Positions 31,001-37,665 of a DNA stretch of 64,000 bases are shown piece after piece. Made by a program: the position numbers and the translations under genes. Where the stretch lies: positions 1 through 64,000 of the forward strand of contig JAFMVE010000024.1 in assembly GCA_025499705.1 (NCBI GenBank). The letters are read 5' to 3'. The stretch's first letter is position 1, and every line of letters starts with the position of its first letter. Below the pieces are notes generated by a model. It made no database searches and was not told the DNA's origin. It saw nothing but the letters and a program-made list of their open reading frames with translations. This DNA comes from Carboxylicivirga caseinilyticus. GTDB lineage: Bacteria; Bacteroidota; Bacteroidia; Bacteroidales; Marinilabiliaceae.

Positions 31001-31439
31001 GATAGGAAGTCCAATTTACAGTTGTTTCACTTCCGATTATTGAGAAAAGAATTCCGATTGCCAGAACAATCACGTTTAAAACAAAAAACACTTTCAGAAT
31101 CCCTAATGTCTTTCCGATTACGTAATCGATATTTGACATATTTCTTACATAAAAGGCTTCGGTAGTGTCTAGTTTTTTATCTCTGCCAAGAAAATCGGCT
31201 GATAGAAATATGGCTATTATCGATTGAGCAATATTTAAGATCCATATATTGAAATAAGGAACCGCTGAAGGCAATACACGTCCCGGCCAGGAACCATCTC
31301 CGAGGCCTGCAACAGCAAACATATTAAACATCAATAGAAAAACGATGGCAATGGCTGAGAATATTCTGAAAAACCAACTTCTTAATAAGGTTTTTGACTC
31401 AAAACGAGCTATAGTTCTGACATTAAATAAAGAAATCAT
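28098..31439 (-). CDS. ABC-2 permease with large extracytoplasmic domain and C-terminal golvesin-like domain, 1113 aa
   Basis: Residues 1-280 carry about six or seven helices of an ABC-2 permease; FLGRDKKLDTTEAFYVRNMSNIDYVIGK is the cytoplasmic coupling loop. A large extracytoplasmic region (about 285-950) recalls Bacteroidota permeases joined to an M1 aminopeptidase. Here no HEXXH or GxMEN motif is seen, so it is probably not a zinc peptidase; the M1 relationship is inferred. Residues about 965-1113 match the golvesin C-terminal-like domain found on extracellular enzymes (WIGQIKAPGNYEVYVYVPN, NGWLSLGDYYFSEG, VIADAVKWV). Unusual composition: Arg/Gly-rich loops and WGRYQIFPLYYTYTN. The gene starts 2 nt after the ABC ATPase stop, indicating translational coupling. 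Confidence 0.75.
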   Translation of the reverse strand: MISLFNVRTIARFESKTLLRSWFFRIFSAIAIVFLLMFNMFAVAGLGDGSWPGRVLPSAVPYFNIWILNIAQSIIAIFLSADFLGRDKKLDTTEAFYVRNMSNIDYVIGKTLGILKVFFVLNVIVLAIGILFSIIGSETTVNWTSYLIYPLLISLPTLLFILGLSFFAMTLIRNQAITFVVLLGLVALSLFYLQNKFYGLIDFLGFFMPFMRSDFTGFGNETDLILVRSAFLLLGIFFILATVWRLPRLEQQKFSKSILIAGLLITGVGALAMMSYKAYGDNANQNLRAEVSQLNQKLKSTPYQIKAYNVDLKHEGEKINVETKIDVSKQEDNSGDLVLALNPGLKVLEVSIDGKNIDFERKAHLITIDKNTIVKESFALGLKYMGVINDMVMFPEVSDETLLSLNRLDPIVANKQFSFIEKDYVLLTREANWYPVVASKLYWTRYPFVKMDLKVESEPDLKVISQGESNQLNDGAWQFSPQQALNAHSVVIGNFEKVSTMVDSIEFSLYYHPKHTFFKPYFTELGDTASVLIKSMKDDFERQLAISYPFKKLSIVESPINFYSYLRNWSLSTEEVMPEMVFFPESGGGNWQNDLSNQKRRIDQRAKERNEEMSERDIQIEMFKNYLGDNFIRPRRFFFGRQQTGERSVENWGRYQIFPLYYTYTNSVEEEGYPLLTIALENYLHERLSTSGPPGGFGGLSTNDEVILKLKDRSLTKLIEEEEVNVLGNIFASKGNQLLSSFKVNSDAVSFDRQLNKIIEESQFQNMNIEEFTPYMNQLAQNDFSELYSNWLKDEDSPAFMFSNVDVWEIKEGNRIRYFVKVAVANKGDIDGIVGFTIREGERRGGRGRFRSEFSMDQTSNAKSFLIQKDETVDIGFVLDEVPRDVTVNTYLAKNIPSEQRLDINDVIKDQRVVDFFEGKRPSTKKLKYAEDFEVIVDNEDEGCQFVNTGESRTIKDWWLSRQNEEDDNSETYGRIRFWNTPIKWQPVAGQEFFGEYLKSGYYKRKGSGEGYVSWIGQIKAPGNYEVYVYVPNIRDRFRGGPGGGQRGYERDFHYTVEHDDGEEEVELNVTQDNNGWLSLGDYYFSEGPTTIKLSDQTNSDYVIADAVKWVKK

Positions 31440-31441
31440 GT

Positions 31442-32332
31442 TTAATCTTTTTGGGTTTTGGCAAGGTATTCCATAAAATAAACATAGGCATGCTCAAGGT
31501 TTGGCTGCACCTCTGTTGCCTTCCATCCATTCAGTTTATCGGCTACAAACTCTACTTCATAACCAGCGGGATCTGGAATAGATGTTATTACCGGATAAGC
31601 TTCACTGATATGCTTCATTTCATCAAAGGTGACCGAAGTTTTAAAGACATGACCTTCACTCTTTTTCACAAAATCTTCAGGAGAACCCGTAAAATGCACT
31701 TCACCTGCATTTAACAAGGCCATCTGACTACAGGTTGAAGAAATATCACCCACGATATGGGTGGACAGTATAATGATAACTTCTTTTTGACTTAGGTTTG
31801 AGAGAATATTACGAAACCGGATTCTTTCTTCCGGATCAAGCCCTGTGGTCGGCTCATCAACAATGATAATTTTCGGATCACCAATTAATGCCTGAGCAAT
31901 ACCCAATCTTCGTTTCATACCACCTGATAATTTATTGGCAAAACGATTTCTTACATCAAACAAACCTACCTGTTCCAATAAATCATCTACAGCAGACAAT
32001 CGTTGCTTTTTATTCTTAATACCAGCAAGTGATGCTGCATAGTCAAGAAATTCCCATGTTCTTAATTTTGCAAAAAAACGAAAATCCTGTGGTAAGTAAC
32101 CAAGGTATGAACGAACTTCCTGTCGGTTCTTCGACAATGGTTTACCATTTACAAACACCTCACCATGCGTAGGCTTTTGCAAGGTCACCAGAATTCTCAT
32201 TAATGTTGATTTTCCGGCTCCGTTGGGTCCCAACAATCCAAACATACCGGAATTAATTTCTAGGTCAACTCGGTTAAGGGCTCTGAAGTCATTTTTATAA
32301 ACCTGACTCAGATCTTTGATTTCTATCTTCAA
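31442..32332 (-). CDS. ABC transporter ATP-binding protein (ABC-2 type)
   Basis: Cytoplasmic ATPase of 296 aa that energises the following large permease. Walker A GPNGAGKST, Q-loop YLPQDF, signature LSGGMKRR, Walker B IIIVDEP and switch His in LSTHIVGD are all present. A C-terminal accessory domain of about 80 residues follows. It is closely similar in motif order to the ATPase domain fused to the RND pump in the same operon (GLLGPNGAGK, ERIRFRN), suggesting paralogy. The start is TTG at 32330-32332; no in-frame ATG lies upstream before a stop, and the next Met is inside Walker A. It is the first gene of the seven-gene operon, with an ECF-type promoter motif about 160 nt upstream. Confidence 0.92.
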   Translation of the reverse strand: MKIEIKDLSQVYKNDFRALNRVDLEINSGMFGLLGPNGAGKSTLMRILVTLQKPTHGEVFVNGKPLSKNRQEVRSYLGYLPQDFRFFAKLRTWEFLDYAASLAGIKNKKQRLSAVDDLLEQVGLFDVRNRFANKLSGGMKRRLGIAQALIGDPKIIIVDEPTTGLDPEERIRFRNILSNLSQKEVIIILSTHIVGDISSTCSQMALLNAGEVHFTGSPEDFVKKSEGHVFKTSVTFDEMKHISEAYPVITSIPDPAGYEVEFVADKLNGWKATEVQPNLEHAYVYFMEYLAKTQKD

Positions 32333-32451
32333 GGCTTTTTGATTTAGGTATCCTTTTTAATAACAAAAAACGTACTATACATTATAGCACATTAATATAC
32401 TGTAATTTAATTATATTTTTTAGTTAAAAAGGTGTACGATTTTGATACAGT

Positions 32452-32469
32452 ATGTTCGTAAACGAACAT
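32452..32469. promoter_or_regulatory. 7-bp inverted repeat in the leader of the export operon
   Basis: ATGTTCG-TAAA-CGAACAT is perfectly symmetrical with a 4-nt centre. It lies 120 nt upstream of the ABC ATPase start and about 25 nt downstream of the ECF-type promoter motif. It could be a TetR-like operator or a hairpin in the mRNA leader. No TetR gene is in the cluster. Confidence 0.4.
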
Positions 32470-32489
32470 TCAGAACAATCGCTTTCATT

Positions 32490-32522
32490 ATGACGTCATT
32501 ATTAATTTAAATCCTTCGCTTA
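32490..32522 (-). promoter_or_regulatory. Putative ECF-sigma promoter of the RND/ABC export operon
   Basis: The minus strand reads AAGCGAAGGA, 16 nt, CGTCA. GGA and CGTC fit ECF -35 and -10 elements, and the wider motif recurs upstream of the sigma and anti-sigma genes. The -10 core is at 32492-32495. A leader of about 150 nt precedes the first gene. Confidence 0.6.
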
Positions 32523-32566
32523 AAATGTTTATTTTTTATTTTTTTTTTAATGCATGCTTAATTAAT

Positions 32567-32602
32567 AAAAAAAGCTGCCTGTTACATTTACAGACAGCTC
32601 TT
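32567..32602 (-). terminator. Terminator of the duplicated Spy-like gene
   Basis: The stem AGCTGTCTGT / ACAGGCAGCT has one mismatched pair and a short loop. A run of T residues follows on the minus strand. It separates the regulatory genes from the export operon promoter. Confidence 0.75.
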
Positions 32603-32623
32603 TAACCAATTTATTAAACAAAT

Positions 32624-33568
32624 CTAGTATCTTCCATCTCTTCCTCTTCCACCTATAGGTCGGCTATCAAATGCAATTTTTTGTTCATCGGTAAGTTGGC
32701 TTCTCACTTCCATTCTATGATCAGCCTTAAGTTGTGCCATTTGCAATCGTATTTCAGATTGTTCATTAATCAACTTATCAACTTGTTTAAGGTCAATATT
32801 TTTACCTGTTGTTTTAGTTTTCAACTGAGCATCCAATTCGTTAAGTTTGTTTTTAAGACCTTGCTCTTTCTCTAACATTTGCAGCCGTGACTTATCCATA
32901 AATTCCTTTTGTGCATCAGTTAAATCTAATGAGTACAGTCCTATGCCATTTCCTTGTCCTTTACCTTGCCCCTGACCATCTCCATATCCTCTTCCTCTCT
33001 GACCCTTACCCTGGCCTTGTCCTCTTCCTAATCTCTGTCCATCACCACGTTTACCCTGACCTTGGCCAAATCCCTGGCCAGTTTGTGCACAGTCAAAACC
33101 TTGTCCTTTACCAGGTCCTTGTCCATTTCCATAACCTTTACCATTACGTCCCTGTCCTTGTAAGCCCTGATGCATGCGTCCTTTATTACGGGAATCAAAT
33201 ACAATAATTTGCTCGTCTGTCATATTTGCTTTAACATCCTGAAAATGTCTCACTCTTTCTTTTTGCAGCTTTGTTTGAACTGAATTTATTGAAGCCAGAC
33301 AATCATACAACGCTTTTTTATCAACCGGGTTTGTTGTTTCTAAAGTATGTTTTCTGGCCATTAATTCATTCAATTGATTATGGTCAGCCTGAGTTTGCTT
33401 GTAAAAATCAACTCTTAATTCATCAAGCTTATCTTTTTGTTCTTGTGTTAAATCGTCTTGTAAAATGCAATCCTGTCTATTATTACCTTGTCTTCTTTGT
33501 GCCTGGGTTGTTGTCGATACGGCAACTATAGCTAATGCTACAAATCCCACAATTAATTTAGTTTTCAT
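32624..33568 (-). CDS. Secreted protein with two Spy/CpxP-like domains joined by a Gly/Gln-rich linker
   Basis: Periplasmic protein of 314 aa with a signal peptide (1-23, ending TQA-QRR). Two related helical domains each carry two LTxxQ-type motifs: LTQEQ (40-44) and MTDEQ (116-120) in the first, LTDAQ (216-220) and LTDEQ (about 295) in the second. Both domains end similarly (DEQIIVFDSR and DEQKIAFDSR), so this is an internal duplication. The linker (about 129-210) is a low-complexity GQG/GKG/GRG tract. Spy and CpxP are periplasmic chaperones or stress sensors and CnrX is a metal sensor; which applies here is unknown. It lies 103 nt after the smaller Spy-like gene and belongs to the sigma-factor module. 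Confidence 0.75.
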   Translation of the reverse strand: MKTKLIVGFVALAIVAVSTTTQAQRRQGNNRQDCILQDDLTQEQKDKLDELRVDFYKQTQADHNQLNELMARKHTLETTNPVDKKALYDCLASINSVQTKLQKERVRHFQDVKANMTDEQIIVFDSRNKGRMHQGLQGQGRNGKGYGNGQGPGKGQGFDCAQTGQGFGQGQGKRGDGQRLGRGQGQGKGQRGRGYGDGQGQGKGQGNGIGLYSLDLTDAQKEFMDKSRLQMLEKEQGLKNKLNELDAQLKTKTTGKNIDLKQVDKLINEQSEIRLQMAQLKADHRMEVRSQLTDEQKIAFDSRPIGGRGRDGRY

Positions 33569-33671
33569 CGTATTAAAATCTTTAGTTAATTGATATAGTT
33601 ATCCTATTAAGCTAAATCACTCACCTAGCTCTTACATGTAATTCAATAAGTTATATGATTTTTGGGCTTAT

Positions 33672-34181
33672 TTAACGAGGCCCCATACCTCGTCTGCCTC
33701 TTCTGCCTTTTGGCTGATCCATCCAATGACGGAATGTATCATCCAACTTTAGCCTTTGTTCTTCATTTCGGCAAACAGCTCTTACCTTTTTGTAATGGTT
33801 AAAATTCAGAAATTCAATTCTTTTCTGTAATTCTGCAATATCATTAATACTCTTCTTCACAATTACAGAATCACTGGTTCCGGAAAAAGTCTGATTCATT
33901 AATTGTTCTTTGAGACTATCTATTTGATGTTGATAGCTAATAACCTGTTGTATATGTTCATTTCTTAATCGCTCAAACTCTGCAAATTGAACAGTATCCA
34001 AATCCAGCTTCCTAATAAACTGTTGTTTCCACTGCTCTTTTACCCTTGCTCTGTCACTATTTTTTACAATACCTGAATCATTATTATTGCCAGAGTTGGT
34101 TAACCACAATGATAGTACAACTATGTTACCTATAAAAAACACCGCCAGAATTATCCAACATATTTTACAACTCCTGCTCAT
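33672..34181 (-). CDS. Membrane-anchored Spy/CpxP/CnrX-like sensor protein
   Basis: Protein of 169 aa with one N-terminal helix (about 7-28, CWIILAVFFIGNIVVLSLWL) and a helical periplasmic domain. The domain is rich in charged heptads (EFERLRNEHIQQVISYQHQI, LQKRIEFLNFNHYKKVRAV) and ends in RRGRRGMGPR. Length, anchor and helix pattern fit the periplasmic heavy-metal-sensor/Spy superfamily, which includes CnrX. It lies 2 nt after the anti-sigma gene and so is translationally coupled. The likely role is sensing in the periplasm and control of the anti-sigma factor (inference). No obvious Cys/His metal cluster is visible. Confidence 0.7.
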   Translation of the reverse strand: MSRSCKICWIILAVFFIGNIVVLSLWLTNSGNNNDSGIVKNSDRARVKEQWKQQFIRKLDLDTVQFAEFERLRNEHIQQVISYQHQIDSLKEQLMNQTFSGTSDSVIVKKSINDIAELQKRIEFLNFNHYKKVRAVCRNEEQRLKLDDTFRHWMDQPKGRRGRRGMGPR

Positions 34182-34183
34182 AA

Positions 34184-34528
34184 TTAATTAGTTTTATCGG
34201 CAGATGCCAAAAGTTCAATATCATAATAAACTGACCAATGACTATTTTCATCGGATTCGAATGTACTTGCCCACTCTTCAATAACTTGACTTTCTGCAGA
34301 ACTATTTATTTTATTAAGAACTAACGTTAAATTTCCAATTAACATTATAAAAGCAAGTGATGCTGCAATGTTCACCATATATTTAAGATAGGGCTTTGAA
34401 GGCGAAACTTTTTCAACTTTATTCATCACCTTATCCACAAAGTCAACACTTATATTCATTTTATCATCGAATAAAGGTGTTTCGATAATGGAATCAATTT
34501 GCTTACTATATTTATTAAAATCTTTCAT
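34184..34528 (-). CDS. Putative single-pass anti-sigma factor
   Basis: Protein of 114 aa with a cytoplasmic N terminus of about 45 residues, one helix (about 48-68, YMVNIAASLAFIMLIGNLTLVL) and a short periplasmic tail. It lies immediately downstream of the ECF sigma gene and 2 nt upstream of the Spy/CnrX-like gene. Size, topology and position are those of a CnrY-type anti-sigma factor. There is no zinc-binding HxxxCxxC motif. The call rests mainly on context. Confidence 0.65.
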   Translation of the reverse strand: MKDFNKYSKQIDSIIETPLFDDKMNISVDFVDKVMNKVEKVSPSKPYLKYMVNIAASLAFIMLIGNLTLVLNKINSSAESQVIEEWASTFESDENSHWSVYYDIELLASADKTN

Positions 34529-34546
34529 GTTCGTCCTTTCATTTTA

Positions 34547-34579
34547 TTTGACGTCGTCATGTAAAACTTCCTGCGTTTT
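34547..34579 (-). promoter_or_regulatory. Putative ECF-sigma promoter before the anti-sigma gene
   Basis: The minus strand reads AAACGCAGGA, 15 nt, CGTCAAA, filling the gap between the sigma stop codon and the anti-sigma start. It matches the motif upstream of the sigma gene in both boxes and spacing, so the anti-sigma/sensor genes may have their own sigma-dependent transcript. Confidence 0.6.
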
Positions 34580-35155
34580 TTAAAAAATTTCTTCTTTTTG
34601 AAACAGTAGTATTTCTTTTAATTTCTTTTTCGCTCTAACTAAAAGCGACTCTACAGAACCTTCAGAAACACCCATTATATCAGCTACTTCTTTTTGCGGC
34701 AGCTCATCCAACTTTGATAAGGTTAAAGCCACCCGCTGTCTTTCGGGCAATTTATCCATTGCTTTAAGCAGTACCTTTCTTCTCTCCTCTTCTTCCATTT
34801 CCTCTGAGGCATCTCCTGCATCAACAACCGATAAATTAGCCATCTCATCATTATCTATCGATGTTAGCAGACCGTACCCTCGTTTTTTACGTTTCTTCTG
34901 TCGTAAGTAATCCAATGATTTATTAACCGACAAACGATACAACCATGTCGACAGACTCGATTCTTCGCGATAATTTGAGATAGATTTAAAAACTTCAATA
35001 AAAACTTCCTGAGCAACATCTTCTGCATCTTCCAGCTGATTGACAAAGGACATACAGATATGTATCACCCGTCGGTGATGGACAGTTACCAACTGCCTAA
35101 AGGCATCTTTATTGCCCTCTTTTACCTGTTTTACTAAAAGTCTATCTTCAATCAT
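34580..35155 (-). CDS. ECF-family RNA polymerase sigma factor (export locus)
   Basis: Sigma factor of 191 aa with region 2 (about 22-90: EDVAQEVFIEVFKSI, STWLYRLSVNKSLDYLR) and region 4 (about 130-185: LPERQRVALTLSKLDELPQKEVADIMGVSEGSVESLLVRAKKKL), separated by an acidic linker (GDASEEMEEEERRK). It directs RNA polymerase to promoters of its own regulon. The downstream gene is a putative anti-sigma factor. The shared promoter-like motif upstream of this gene, the anti-sigma gene and the efflux operon suggests autoregulation. Divergent from a histidine kinase gene. Confidence 0.93.
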   Translation of the reverse strand: MIEDRLLVKQVKEGNKDAFRQLVTVHHRRVIHICMSFVNQLEDAEDVAQEVFIEVFKSISNYREESSLSTWLYRLSVNKSLDYLRQKKRKKRGYGLLTSIDNDEMANLSVVDAGDASEEMEEEERRKVLLKAMDKLPERQRVALTLSKLDELPQKEVADIMGVSEGSVESLLVRAKKKLKEILLFQKEEIF

Positions 35156-35172
35156 TATTTAAACTCTACTAC

Positions 35173-35204
35173 TTTGACGATCTTATTAAATCTATCCTTC
35201 GTTT
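35173..35204 (-). promoter_or_regulatory. Putative autoregulated ECF-sigma promoter
   Basis: The minus strand reads AAACGAAGGA, 15 nt, CGTCAAA. The -10 core at 35176-35179 is about 21 nt from the sigma ATG, so the leader would be very short. Same boxes and spacing as the site before the anti-sigma gene. Confidence 0.6.
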
Positions 35205-35336
35205 AAACCTATAAATTTACAACTTTTATAATGTTTACACATCAATTGGCCAAAAGCACTATGCTATAATGATAATTATATAGTAAATAATTTAGTATAT
35301 TTATAAAAATTCGAAGCATTAATCAATTCACCCTAA

Positions 35337-37568
35337 ATGATGTGCAGAAAAAAAGTTTTATACTTTTATTTATTACTATCTACACTACTTTCTCACTCTT
35401 TTTCAAGTTATGCAGAAGAGCTCAATGAAATAGTAGTATTAAGTTCATATCATATAGGTTTTAAATGGACATCTGATATTGACAATGCTATCATCAAATC
35501 TTTTGAAAAAGATGAGTCAACCAGACTCTATCATGAGTTCATGGATAGTAAACGCTTCCAGAATTCTGAATATTTCAATCTATTAAAGCAAACCTATCAA
35601 CAAAAGTTTAAGAATCACAAAATCAATGGTGTAATTTGCTCTGACAACAAAGCTTTTGAGTTTTTTATCGAAAACGGATCTTCTATCTGGGGCGATGTTC
35701 CAGCTGTGTTTTGCGGAGTAAATAATATTGAAGATTATACCCATTTAATTGATTCAACCAAACATGCTGTTGTACTCGAGAAATTAGATATTTTCGGAAC
35801 AATTGATTTAATCACACAACTTCAACCTGATCTTCAAGAAATTATTGCCATTTCTGATCAAACTTTATCAGGAAAAATATTTACCCAACAATTTATTGAT
35901 GGGATAACACCCTTTTCCAAAAACATCGCATACAAAACATTAGACGCCTCCAATCCAAAACTCTTAAAAGAACAATTGGAAAAGACTGATCCTAGAGGTA
36001 AGGCAATTTATTTATTAAGTCTGTATACCAATAGAAATGGTATTGCTAATGAAATGATGAAAGAAAGTCAGTATTTTTTTAGCAATGTTAATATACCTGT
36101 TTATAGTAACTGGGATTTCTTAATGCCTAACTGCATAGTTGGAGGTAAAATTCTAAAAGGTTCCGATCAAGGGACACTTGCCGCCGATTTGATTATGAAA
36201 TTAATAAAGGGACAAAAGGCCCCACTTTATACGACACCTAAGCAAAAGTTTATATTTGATCAGGCCAAGCTTGACTATTACAACCTGCATGTACCTGAAA
36301 CCATTGCTAACTATCAAATCATTAATCAACCCCATAACTTTATCTCTGAATTTAAGCAAGAGCTCTTATTTCTGCTAATCATACTTTTAACACTCCTTTT
36401 GGTCATAACAATTTTGATTTCCGATATGATTAAGCGTAAGAAAATTGAGCTTGACCTTATTAAAAGTGAGAAACGATTGGAATTAGCTGTTGATGGAGCC
36501 AACGAGGGACTTTGGGATATCGATTACAACTCAAAAGAGGCTTATTTTAATGAGCGTTTTGCAATCTTACTTGGATATAATTCAACAGAGGAATTAAATC
36601 TGACTTTTGATAACTGGATTAAAAATATTCATCCCGAAGACATCAACAACCTGCAACAATCATATGATAAGCATAAAAAAGGTTTAGATGATGCTTTTAG
36701 ATGTGAAGTCAGAATAAAAAATAAAAAAGATGAATATAATTGGTTTTCAATTCTGGGTAGAATAACTGAGCAGTTCAACAATGAACCACACAGAATAACC
36801 GGTATTATTCAAAACATTAACCAACAAAAGATATTCGAACAGGAATTAAGACAGGCAAAAGAGAAAGCGGAAGAAAGTGATCGGCTAAAATCATCATTTT
36901 TAGCCAATATGTCGCACGAAATCCGTACTCCAATGAATGCAATACTGGGTTTTACCGACTTAATTCTTGAGAATAATCTTAATGAAGACGAGAGAAACGA
37001 ATACCTGACTCTTGTTAAGAAAAGTGGAGAAAATTTACTTACCCTTATTAATGATATAATAGACATTAGTAAAATTGAATCAGGTCAAATGAAAATCAAT
37101 TTTCAAATGACTGATGTGCATCAAATGTTTAAAGAGCTTCAATCCTTAGCAAATTCATTAATCATTTCGCTAAATAAACCAATTGATTTTAAAATATCTG
37201 TTGAAGATATTGATCAACCTTATTACATAAAAACTGACCAGTTGCGTTTGTACCAAATCTTATTAAATCTGGTATCCAATGCCATTAAATTTACTGAGAA
37301 TGGTTTTATAGAAATATCATACTCTAATAGTAAATCGGATAACATTGAAATATCTGTTAGAGATACAGGGCCTGGCATTTCAGATCATGATAAAAAAATT
37401 ATATTCGACAGATTCCGGCAAATAGATGAATCAACTATCAAAAAACATGGTGGTACTGGCTTAGGATTATCCATAACAAAAAGTCTTACTGAATTAATGA
37501 ATGGAACCATCAGCGTAAAAACTCCAACAGGCGGAGGTGCTGAATTCATAGTAGCTTTACCTTGTTAA
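35337..37568 (+). CDS. Sensor histidine kinase with periplasmic ABC-substrate-binding-like domain and PAS domain
   Basis: Membrane sensor kinase of 743 aa. A signal peptide (about 1-26) leads to a periplasmic region (about 28-330) resembling the ABC substrate-binding-protein family (VVLSSYHIGFKWT, VPAVFCGVNNIEDY, GSDQGTLAADLIMKLI). One helix (about 343-363, LLFLLIILLTLLLVITILI) is followed by a PAS domain (about 375-495). The HisKA domain carries phospho-acceptor His527 in FLANMSHEIRTPMNAI. The HATPase domain has N box NLVSNAIKFTENG, DTGPGISDHD and GGTGLGLSI. There is no receiver domain and no response regulator gene alongside. It diverges from the ECF sigma gene across 181 bp; whether the two are linked is unknown. 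Confidence 0.9.
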   Translation: MMCRKKVLYFYLLLSTLLSHSFSSYAEELNEIVVLSSYHIGFKWTSDIDNAIIKSFEKDESTRLYHEFMDSKRFQNSEYFNLLKQTYQQKFKNHKINGVICSDNKAFEFFIENGSSIWGDVPAVFCGVNNIEDYTHLIDSTKHAVVLEKLDIFGTIDLITQLQPDLQEIIAISDQTLSGKIFTQQFIDGITPFSKNIAYKTLDASNPKLLKEQLEKTDPRGKAIYLLSLYTNRNGIANEMMKESQYFFSNVNIPVYSNWDFLMPNCIVGGKILKGSDQGTLAADLIMKLIKGQKAPLYTTPKQKFIFDQAKLDYYNLHVPETIANYQIINQPHNFISEFKQELLFLLIILLTLLLVITILISDMIKRKKIELDLIKSEKRLELAVDGANEGLWDIDYNSKEAYFNERFAILLGYNSTEELNLTFDNWIKNIHPEDINNLQQSYDKHKKGLDDAFRCEVRIKNKKDEYNWFSILGRITEQFNNEPHRITGIIQNINQQKIFEQELRQAKEKAEESDRLKSSFLANMSHEIRTPMNAILGFTDLILENNLNEDERNEYLTLVKKSGENLLTLINDIIDISKIESGQMKINFQMTDVHQMFKELQSLANSLIISLNKPIDFKISVEDIDQPYYIKTDQLRLYQILLNLVSNAIKFTENGFIEISYSNSKSDNIEISVRDTGPGISDHDKKIIFDRFRQIDESTIKKHGGTGLGLSITKSLTELMNGTISVKTPTGGGAEFIVALPC

Positions 37569-37641
37569 GTTTCGGAAACGGCTAGTTTAACCAACAATTA
37601 AATCCAGACTCAAAATCCATGTAAGAATTTCAACTTATTAT

Positions 37642-37649
37642 TAAATTTG
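37642..37649 (+). promoter_or_regulatory. Probable -7 box for rsmE
   Basis: TAAATTTG matches TAnnTTTG and ends 16 nt before the rsmE ATG. No clear -33 box. Confidence 0.4.
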
Positions 37650-37665
37650 CACAAAGATTAATGAT

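Noticed and set aside
32490-32499. Palindrome ATGACGTCAT as an operator
   Set aside because: The CGTC within it coincides with the -10 element of the ECF-type motif shared with two other sites, which explains it better than a separate operator.
32935-33185. Repetitive GQG/GKG coding tract as a CRISPR or minisatellite array
   Set aside because: The repeats are short, irregular and in frame with a secreted protein; there are no spacers of constant size.
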